From NCBI RefSeq assembly GCF_022603395.1, contig NZ_JAIBKA010000002.1, positions 186,001 through 250,000 of the forward strand: DNA of 64,000 bases, read 5' to 3'. Made by a program: the position numbers and the translations under genes. How positions within the stretch are numbered: position 1 is the stretch's first letter; each line of letters starts with the position of its first letter. The notes below the pieces were generated by a model. It ran no database searches, had not been told where the DNA came from, and was given only the letters and a program-made list of their open reading frames with translations. The stretch is from Desulfoferrobacter suflitae. Its GTDB lineage: Bacteria > Desulfobacterota > Syntrophobacteria > Syntrophobacterales > Syntrophobacteraceae. Positions 17,001-23,174 of the stretch are shown piece by piece.

Positions 17001-20000
17001 CGAGGGTTTCATTGTAGGCCGGGTTGCTCACCTCGGTATCACCCATCGATAGAATTCTCAACTGGTCGTTGGGATTCTGCACATACGGCCCCATCCAGGT
17101 GTTGGTGAAAGCCTGTTTGATCATCGGGGTGCCGTTGGGCAGCTCGCAGTCCAGCGGCAGCTGGTTCGGCCCGGCAAAGGCCGCGATGGGCAGCACCGGG
17201 GTATCGAGATAGGTGGTCACCCCCGGCATATACTGGAAGGTATAGCAGAAGGTGCTGTACTGCCGGTCGTAGTACGGATCGGTGATCATCTGCCCGAATG
17301 TCAGCGAAGCGGGGTTGGTGTCCACCACCGGCCCCGGATCGTTCATACAGGTGATCAACATATTGGGCGACATGCCGCTGGGGCTGGGAATATTGGTTGT
17401 GTAGGTCGAAGGCACCAGCGCGTTGAACTGGCCGTACTGGTCGGAATAAACCCGGTTGATCTCCACCCCGTTGAAATCGCGGATCGACACCGGCACCCAG
17501 CGCGGCGCCTGCTTTTCCCCGAAGGTCGGGTTGTTGGGATCAAACTCGTTGGCCAAATCGTTCAGAATCATGCCCTTGATGTGGCCCGAAACGGGGGCCG
17601 GAGTGAAGAAGAAGAAGTCCGCCGCCGCATTTCTACTCTCCTCGAGGGGCACCTGCTTGCGGTCGCAAAGGGGCCTCATCTGACCGGCAAACGGGGCTTC
17701 CACCCTCACTTCAGGGTTGTTCGCAAACAACGTCAAATATTGCGGCACCAGGTGGTTGTCGCCCACGCATATGGGCGGCAGGGCCAGCGGACTGGGGGTG
17801 TAGGAGTCGCCGAAATCGACGTTCTTGCTCTCCTCTTTGACCAGCTCGTATCCTTGCGGAGTCGCCGCCTGCACGATGTACATGCCGGTCGGGAGACCGT
17901 CTACCTCGTCGCTTCCGGAAGCCATGCCGCCGGGGAAGTAGGAGCCAAAGGCATAGCCGCCGTCGAACACGCCCGGCCGCACCTGGTTGAAGTTGCGCAG
18001 TCCGTCATAGCACTTGCCCAGATTATAGAAAGGATCGGTGACATCGCCGGGGCAGCCCTCGGGCAGGCTGTCGTCCCAACTGTCGGTCCAGGTGATCTGA
18101 ATCGCATCCCCCGGCTCGAAAGTTCCGTTCAGAAGATGATCGACGTCTTCCGGCCCCGGAACACCCGTGTAGTCGGGATGAGTGGTATCAAACTGGCCCG
18201 TCCACTGGAAGGGGTAGTTGTCCACGTCGGCCACGGTGGGACCGCCGCTGCCGTCGAGATCGTCAATAACGCCGTCCAGGTTGGAATCCCGATAAAGAAC
18301 CATCTGCGCCCTGGGAATTCCGGGCTGCCAGGTTTCGCCTCCGTTAAAGCGCGGATCATCTTCCGCCCGCGTCGTGTCATAGAACACAATACCCGATATG
18401 CCGCCGTTCTCGCCGGGGCCATAGTTCACTTTGCCCCAGTTGATCTCGTTGGTCTGCCCGAGAAAAGCCTGGAAGGCCTGGGTGAGCACTTCTCCGGTCT
18501 CGGTGCGATAGGGCCGGTTGAAATTCTCCGGCTGCCGCTGCGGCGTCAAGCGGTTGCGGGACGGCCAGGTCCAGCTGTTGTCGGGCAGCACCTCGCCGCC
18601 GGCATCCACCACAATAGTGGCCCCGGTCGCCTTGAAGCGGAGAAAATCGACTTCCGCCACCAGCCAGTTGAAAAAGGGGAAAACCTGGTCGAGGGCGTAA
18701 TTCCCGCCGTCATCGGTTGTCGTCGATTGATAGACGGAGCCGTCCCGCCAGCGGATATTGACCGCCTGACCCCCAATGCCGCCCTCTCCCGGATCCTGGA
18801 AGCCGTTTTGATTGGCGTCGTAGAATACCGTACCGATGAGGTGGGCGAACCAGTCAAACACCGCTACCGGCCCCAACGTCACCGTCGTGTCGCCGGGATT
18901 TACGGTGAGACCCAAAGAAGCAAAAATGATATTTAAATTTTCGTCAAATATGACCAACTGGTAGTTTCCCGGAGGCACATCGGTAATGGTGAAGGTGCTG
19001 TCGGCGCCGCAAGGAGCTGCATAGATGCCTCGTCCGAGCCCCACCGACATGTCGTTCAGCCCAACCCATGCGCCGGGAAAAGGCTGACCGGCCCAGAAGG
19101 TGTAATCGGGCGGCCGGGACATGTGCGTATTGACCACCTGGCCGGTGATGGTGGCGCCTCCCGTGAGCACCGTGGTGTCCTTCATCTGGCGCACAAAGCC
19201 GAAATCGCAATGGTGCCCGGCGGGACCGAATTCGGTGAAATAGGGAGGCTCGTTGGCTTTCACCCAGGCATCGATCACCCGGCTTCCCTCGATGGTGCTG
19301 GTCTGGATCCAGGGGGCCTGACCAGGCGGGACGGCCGGTGGCGAGACGCGCACGCCGTATTTGCCCGGTGGGAGGTACTTGATCAAGGCAAGACCGTTGA
19401 CGTCGGTCTCGATGGTGCCGGTCCCCTCGGTTATAATCGATCCGTCGGGGTTATAGGTGGTGCCCAATGGATTGCCGAACGCATCCTGCAGCACCTGGCC
19501 GCCGCTCGCCCCATAGCGGCCGCCCGCCTCTTCCAGGATCACCTTGAAGCCCTGCAGGCCCAGCTCCTGGGGAAGGTCGGGAGCGTTACTGATGGGGTAA
19601 GTGTCCTCAAAGACAAAAATGGAAATCTGCGCGGTCGGCAGCGGCAGCTGGTTGACGATCGCCGTGGCGGTAGCCTGACCGGGAGCGACCGACACACCGC
19701 CGTTGGTATAACCCGAATCGGGCAATACCGAAATGTAGTAATATTTGGCGGGGTCAAGACAGATGGGGTCGCCGGCGGCACCCGTGCACATCGGAGGCAA
19801 CGGCGTCGCCTGGTTTCCCACCGCCACGACCGGCATGTAACTCTTGTGAAAATTCAAAGCGATGGGCTCCGGGTCGGCAAATCCCGGAATGGGATGAAAG
19901 GTCTGATCTTCCTCGATGACCCATTGGTAACTGCTGACAGGTTGCCCATTGGGGTTGACCACGTTCAAAGTGAGTGCCTGAAGGTCCGGCGCCCCAAAAC

Positions 20001-20091
20001 ACAAAGCGGCTGCCAGGAACAACGCCACAAAAAACAATTTCGGGTATCGGCCGGCCCTGCGGGCCGCCTCATTTCGCATTGAAGATCCCAT
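14038..20091 (-). CDS. Giant exported repeat protein with SdrD-B-like, beta-helix and C-terminal beta repeats
   Basis: The product has 2017 residues. It begins with a signal peptide (about residues 18-40). Carboxypeptidase-regulatory/SdrD-B-like modules follow (GTVFYDANQNGFQDPGEG near 420, GISGIVFYDTT near 562, GHIKGMILND near 834). An Ig-like region lies near 1050, and a parallel beta-helix domain spans about 1110-1650 (VIQGAIDGASPGDLVLVTPG, then repeated NNxI/GGGI coils). Three repeats of about 100 residues follow from about 1710 (EFQFSR, YEFAWRAG and QFYLC units). The protein ends SLAPVYNLLFD. ATG 20089-20091 follows GAGGAGGAAAC. It is probably a cell-surface scaffold. As the first gene before the three cupredoxin genes it may hold or display them. 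Confidence 0.88.
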   Translation of the reverse strand: MGSSMRNEAARRAGRYPKLFFVALFLAAALCFGAPDLQALTLNVVNPNGQPVSSYQWVIEEDQTFHPIPGFADPEPIALNFHKSYMPVVAVGNQATPLPPMCTGAAGDPICLDPAKYYYISVLPDSGYTNGGVSVAPGQATATAIVNQLPLPTAQISIFVFEDTYPISNAPDLPQELGLQGFKVILEEAGGRYGASGGQVLQDAFGNPLGTTYNPDGSIITEGTGTIETDVNGLALIKYLPPGKYGVRVSPPAVPPGQAPWIQTSTIEGSRVIDAWVKANEPPYFTEFGPAGHHCDFGFVRQMKDTTVLTGGATITGQVVNTHMSRPPDYTFWAGQPFPGAWVGLNDMSVGLGRGIYAAPCGADSTFTITDVPPGNYQLVIFDENLNIIFASLGLTVNPGDTTVTLGPVAVFDWFAHLIGTVFYDANQNGFQDPGEGGIGGQAVNIRWRDGSVYQSTTTDDGGNYALDQVFPFFNWLVAEVDFLRFKATGATIVVDAGGEVLPDNSWTWPSRNRLTPQRQPENFNRPYRTETGEVLTQAFQAFLGQTNEINWGKVNYGPGENGGISGIVFYDTTRAEDDPRFNGGETWQPGIPRAQMVLYRDSNLDGVIDDLDGSGGPTVADVDNYPFQWTGQFDTTHPDYTGVPGPEDVDHLLNGTFEPGDAIQITWTDSWDDSLPEGCPGDVTDPFYNLGKCYDGLRNFNQVRPGVFDGGYAFGSYFPGGMASGSDEVDGLPTGMYIVQAATPQGYELVKEESKNVDFGDSYTPSPLALPPICVGDNHLVPQYLTLFANNPEVRVEAPFAGQMRPLCDRKQVPLEESRNAAADFFFFTPAPVSGHIKGMILNDLANEFDPNNPTFGEKQAPRWVPVSIRDFNGVEINRVYSDQYGQFNALVPSTYTTNIPSPSGMSPNMLITCMNDPGPVVDTNPASLTFGQMITDPYYDRQYSTFCYTFQYMPGVTTYLDTPVLPIAAFAGPNQLPLDCELPNGTPMIKQAFTNTWMGPYVQNPNDQLRILSMGDTEVSNPAYNETLGTPQTMQRDYGFGDTEGTVSIGGVVVPAANVVWTNLEIDVTVPNTIPSGQLVITRADNGRSTQVGVHVTMGWDFNGVVRRVDPQPGQNVIQGAIDGASPGDLVLVTPGIYNELVVLWKDVKLQGAGAPSTMINAVKAPGEKLQAWRDKITNLVNLGNVDLLPNQTIDFDPVNNEPGLLNDAEGPGVMVMAPDITRPNAWKAGPNARIDGFTITGSDIGGAITVNGYAQYLEISNNKLVGNHGIHGGGIRLGHPMIGDQLIDSHNDFINIHHNHITQNGTTTDGAGGVAVYKGCDGYVIDQNYICGNFTTGSGGGIGHLGLSDNGMITNNKILFNQSFVQLGSNAGGGIAIEGSPQPVIVGGPTEGSGSVSILANLIQGNLASSGDGGGIRLALINGLDVQNNPDNVEPAQPTDPPQWHAIDIINNMIVNNVSGLAGGGISLQDAVQVKIIYNTVANNDSTATAGEAFTPGNPIGVSSQQPAGIISRAHSSDLAAILPPGQAGYSNPELVNNIIWHNRSFYWDVTANGGIGGLLPTTPDYWDLAVLGITGNLNPRYCVLTAAYPGGSNNIIGSPLFVDPYVNNGSGQLLVPENTTPLNTAAAIDEGGNFIDVRFGPLTPIGDYHLQDGSVGIGNALSNVQDRFGSNINVDYDNDSRASDRGADEYTNQPNATGVSVTWATTGGSPAGTPAGTPVQFTAGGQGPTGRFEYQFYLCNADGSVCNPVQTWSTLDTWVWATTLADLGTHQVRVDVRSAGDNTVVSSTPLSYIITNPGQPVVSMTSNLTSPQYVGTVIAFIAQSSGGSGQVEFQFSRMGPGTGGTWQIVQPFALNSTIWYWNAPLNTQVGTSLIKVEVRNVGETPAVPNSATMRYAIQRSTDALRLTNSAPPHLPGKLITFTATGYLGSGNLQYEFAWRAGGSATWTIARPFAAGADWTWDTTGLNVGSYEIRVRVLNVGTQATTGYDAEYIKAFVLRSPGGSLAPVYNLLFD

Positions 20092-20159
20092 GTTTCCTCC
20101 TCATCGTTACCGGTAGCCGGTGCCCTGGGTGACTCAGAACCACGTTGCGCCACCACTGC

Positions 20160-20188
20160 TATAATTTGCTGTAAAACCGTTTCCTCAA
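20160..20188 (-). promoter_or_regulatory. Possible promoter of the giant-protein/oxidase operon
   Basis: On the minus strand TTGAGG (20188-20183) is followed after 17 bases by ATTATA (20165-20160), about 70 bases before the start codon at 20091. The -35 is fair and the -10 weak. The tandem repeat at 20191-20216 lies directly upstream, where an activator would bind. Confidence 0.3.
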
Positions 20189-20190
20189 TA

Positions 20191-20216
20191 TATATGGTCT
20201 AAATATATGGTCTAAA
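20191..20216. repeat. Tandem 13-base direct repeat, possible operator
   Basis: TATATGGTCTAAA occurs twice in perfect tandem (20191-20203 and 20204-20216), about 100 bases before the giant gene and abutting the possible -35 box. The 13-base spacing is not a whole helical turn, so whether it binds a regulator is open. Confidence 0.5.
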
Positions 20217-20578
20217 AATGTTGTTCCTTGTGATGACTGACAATGAAGCCAAGGAGTCTCTCATTTCGTTAGGTTCATGATTGAATACAAACGGCTGAGC
20301 ACAGGCGGTGCCCAACCAACCGAGAGCCAATAATCAGCAATAAGAATGATTATTTGTTTTTGCCTATCCCATTTTCGACAATGTCGCTTTGTTAAGAAAC
20401 ACCCGAATATAAATCTACTTAGAGAGGTGAAATATTCAATTAGCAATAGTCGGTATTTTTCATCTACATACCCTACTGGCAACACAGGTTTTTCGGCTTT
20501 CGGCTTTCCTCCAACCCGACCCATGTGAGCGCCCGATGTATCTTTTCTATAATAGATGCTTCCTGATTTGCAGGCCTT

Positions 20579-20612
20579 GTTGATGGGTTTCGCTGCGCTC
20601 CACCCATCCTAC
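20579..20612. repeat. Dispersed palindromic repeat, copy 3
   Basis: This copy contains GATGGGTTTCGCTGCGCTCC, then ACCCATCCTAC, a single compact hairpin arm of the repeat family seen at 4552-4652. Confidence 0.65.
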
Positions 20613-20758
20613 ATCATCAGTGGCTACGGGTTTGGCGTAGTGCCGCAGTGACGGCGGGCAAAAAATACATGTTTGGTCCCTTAACCAGCATAGAATTGCT
20701 GCCGCCCTGATGAGCAGCTTGACAGGCGCACCGATAAATGCTAAGCATACGTCCTCAT

Positions 20759-20836
20759 CGGGACGTGGCGCAGACTGGTTAGCGCGCTTGCTTGGGGTGC
20801 AAGAGGACGGAGGTTCAAATCCTCTCGTCCCGACCA
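20759..20836 (+). tRNA. tRNA-Pro (anticodon GGG)
   Basis: The acceptor arm CGGGACG pairs with CGTCCCG and CCA is encoded at the end. The anticodon stem CTTGC/GCAAG holds the loop TTGGGGT, giving anticodon GGG. The T arm contains GGTTCAAATCC. All four arms can be drawn. Confidence 0.95.
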
Positions 20837-20846
20837 GCAAAACAGC

Positions 20847-20893
20847 AAAAAGGGTCGCTTGGGCGCATGTGCTCAAGCGGCCCTTTTGATTTT
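20847..20893 (+). terminator. Terminator after tRNA-Pro
   Basis: A long hairpin with arms AAAAGGG-CGCTTG and CAAGCG-CCCTTTT, followed by T-rich sequence, begins about ten bases after the tRNA CCA end. Confidence 0.75.
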
Positions 20894-21139
20894 GCAGCCG
20901 TTCAGTGGCGCCGGGGGCAAAAGGCTACTGGAGTTTCACCGGAAGTTCGCCGGGCAGGCCCGGCCGAATACCTCCGTTGCCTGGAACTTTGATGAACATC
21001 GTCCGCTGATCCGCAAAAAAATTTGCCGAAAGCTCATAAAACCGCATGAAAACACTGGACTTGCACTCCGGTTTAGTATTAAAGAGTTGGTGGGGCGGCT
21101 TTCTACGGGGAATCGGTTGTTTCAAAAAGGAGGGAAAGA

Positions 21140-21412
21140 ATGACCAAAGCAGAACTGACCGCATTTGTAGCCGATAAGGCCGGCATCACCAAAAAGGCAG
21201 CAGAATCCGCCATCAATGCGTTTACCGATGGGGTTTCCACCGCACTGGAGAAGGGGCAGTCCGTTTCTTTACTCGGGTTTGGGAGCTTCAAAGTGGCGGA
21301 GCGTGCTGAAAGAGAGGGCAGAAATCCTAGGACCGGTGAAAAGATCAAGATTCCTGCCGCTAAGGTAGTCAAGTTCACACCGGGAAAGGCGCTGAAAGAT
21401 CGAGTCAAATAA
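21140..21412 (+). CDS. hup: HU/IHF-family DNA-binding protein
   Basis: The product has 90 residues, the normal length of HU. It shows the N-terminal helix pair (MTKAELTAFVADKAGITKKA), the core GFGSFKV and the beta-arm sequence GRNPRTGEKIKIPA that inserts into the minor groove. The dimer bends and compacts DNA. The ATG follows AAAAGGAGGGAAAGA. It stands alone between tRNA-Pro and the convergent flavodiiron gene. Confidence 0.95.
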   Translation: MTKAELTAFVADKAGITKKAAESAINAFTDGVSTALEKGQSVSLLGFGSFKVAERAEREGRNPRTGEKIKIPAAKVVKFTPGKALKDRVK

Positions 21413-21573
21413 ACCGGCAGCTGCCAGCCTTCCATGGGAGGGTCACTGAGCAACGCAATGGGAACGATATCCTGAGCCGCCCCGCCTTTTTCTTCTCAGC
21501 GAATTGTCAACACACCAGCTCAGCGCAGTGAAAGAGGGTCTCGTTTTCTCGCTTCTTTCACCGGCTGCGCCCA

Positions 21574-22767
21574 TCAGCTCTTTTCCTTGACCGCCGCACC
21601 GATCTTGCGTCCGAGCTCGATGCATTGCTTTAAATCGGCGTGGGACGGGGCGTATTTCACCCGCAGCCCGGCATCCGCCAGTTCAATTTTCATCTCCTCC
21701 ATGACCCCGGTCAGCAATTTTACCGCCTCCCCGCTCCAACCATACGACCCGAAGGCGGCCCCCAACTTGTTGAGCGGCTTGAGCCCCTTCAGGTAAGTGA
21801 GCATGTCGGCCATGGCCGGCATCATGCCGTTGTTGAGGGTGGACGATCCGAAAATCAGTGCTCTGGCATCCAGGACCTCCGTCATGACATCACTGCGGTG
21901 GGCATATTTCAGATTGAAGATCTCAAAATCGACGTTTTCCTGACTCAACCCATCGCCGATGGCATAGGCCATTTTCTCAGTACTGTGCCACATGGTGTCA
22001 TAGATGATGAGGGCTTTTTCCTTGCCCTGCTGGCGACTCCATTCAGCATAGGCGTCGATGATCCTTTGCGGCTCTCCCCGCCAGATAAGTCCATGATCGG
22101 GTGCAATCATATCGATCGGCAGGCCCATCTGCTGCACACTGCCGAGCAGTTTTTGAATGAGCGGCGAATAGAGCAGCAGAATATTGGCGTAATACTTGGC
22201 AGAATGCCGCATCAGTTGGCTGAAATCCACTTGATCGTCGAAGCGCTGACTGGTGGCCCAGTGTTGACCGAAGCCATCGCTTGAGATGAGCAGCCGATCC
22301 TCCGGAATGTAGGACATCATGCTATCCGGCCAGTGGAGCATGCGCGTTTCAAGAAACTGCACGCTCTTTTTCCCCAGGCGAATGGTCCGGCCGGATTCGA
22401 CCACTTCATACGGCCAGTCGTCGCGACGGTAATGCTCCATGAGGGCCTTTTTGCCCATGGCCGAGCAAAAGACCTTGTGCGGCCGGATCGCTTCCATGAT
22501 CTCCGGCAGAGCCCCGGAATGGTCCATCTCCACGTGGTTCACGATCAAATAATCCACTGTGCGCGGCTCGATAAGGCGGCTGATGTTGTGCAGCAGGGTA
22601 TCCTTGAAGGGCTTCTTGACCGTATCAAACAAGGCTGTTTTTTCGTCCAGCAGCAGGTACGCGTTGTAGGTTGTTCCCTTGGGTGTCGAATAGCCGTGAA
22701 AATCTCTGATGTTCCAATCCACAGCCCCGACCCAGTAGATGTCCTTTTTGACTTCGACAGGCAGCAT
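21574..22767 (-). CDS. Flavodiiron protein (FprA family)
   Basis: The product is a cytoplasmic flavoprotein of 397 residues that reduces O2 or NO in anaerobes, protecting them from oxidative or nitrosative stress. The N-terminal metallo-beta-lactamase domain carries HVEMDHSG near residue 81 (diiron ligands) and later histidines in LHWPDSMM and APDHGLIW. The C-terminal flavodoxin domain begins ALIIYDTMWHSTEKMA and has the GSSTLNNGMMP and GSYGWSGEA loops that bind FMN. The ATG at 22765-22767 follows AAGGGAGGAGAAC. No rubredoxin domain is fused. Confidence 0.95.
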   Translation of the reverse strand: MLPVEVKKDIYWVGAVDWNIRDFHGYSTPKGTTYNAYLLLDEKTALFDTVKKPFKDTLLHNISRLIEPRTVDYLIVNHVEMDHSGALPEIMEAIRPHKVFCSAMGKKALMEHYRRDDWPYEVVESGRTIRLGKKSVQFLETRMLHWPDSMMSYIPEDRLLISSDGFGQHWATSQRFDDQVDFSQLMRHSAKYYANILLLYSPLIQKLLGSVQQMGLPIDMIAPDHGLIWRGEPQRIIDAYAEWSRQQGKEKALIIYDTMWHSTEKMAYAIGDGLSQENVDFEIFNLKYAHRSDVMTEVLDARALIFGSSTLNNGMMPAMADMLTYLKGLKPLNKLGAAFGSYGWSGEAVKLLTGVMEEMKIELADAGLRVKYAPSHADLKQCIELGRKIGAAVKEKS

Positions 22768-23174
22768 GTTCTCCTCCCTTACAATGGTCAGCCATGAGAT
22801 TCGCAGCATTGGGCTCAGTTGTTCATCCGGGCGTTTTCAAACCGGTCCACTGTGCAACCTGTATATAATAATGACTCGCACCTGGAATTGAAAGAGTCGG
22901 AAGGGGGTGCAATTCACAGCAGTGCAGTCTTGGAACGCTGAATTCCCGCTCAAAAATCAGCACAACGACATTATACGCGGGCCGGGAACAAGCAGGTGCA
23001 ATGGGCAATCGAGGTGTGCTAGGATAATATGCCTTTTTGTCTGCAGCTGGTCGCTTCATTCCGGCTGCCGACTCCTGCATCGCGGATTCGCTGGATGCCG
23101 CAATGTCAGGTGTGGTTGTCCGGCATTTTTCTGAATCCTTGACAGGCGTTGTGCCGAAATTGGAGATGGCGTTG
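22768..23174. other. Divergent intergenic region
   Basis: 407 bases separate the divergent flavodiiron and ABC genes. AT-rich sequence near 22858-22876 (TATATAATAATGAC) could provide a -10 element, but I cannot pair it with a good -35. No gene is supported. Confidence 0.35.

Larger units (their letters stand above)
20092..20758. other. Long intergenic region upstream of the surface-protein operon
   Basis: This is 667 bases without a convincing gene, and more AT-rich than its surroundings. It contains a tandem 13-base repeat at 20191-20216, a possible weak minus-strand promoter just downstream of that, and one palindromic repeat copy at 20579. A short minus-strand frame at 20261-20524 has no ribosome-binding site or recognisable domain and is not called. 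Confidence 0.5.

Noticed and set aside
15748-19030. Long plus-strand frames opposite the giant gene
   Set aside because: They are mirror frames of the 2017-residue protein, without ribosome-binding sites or recognisable domains.
20261-20524. 87-codon minus-strand frame in the long intergenic region
   Set aside because: No Shine-Dalgarno, no motif, and composition like the surrounding non-coding DNA.
20759-20836. tRNA-Pro as an integration site for a mobile island
   Set aside because: No integrase gene and no repeat of the tRNA 3' end were noticed nearby. The downstream gene is an ordinary HU gene.
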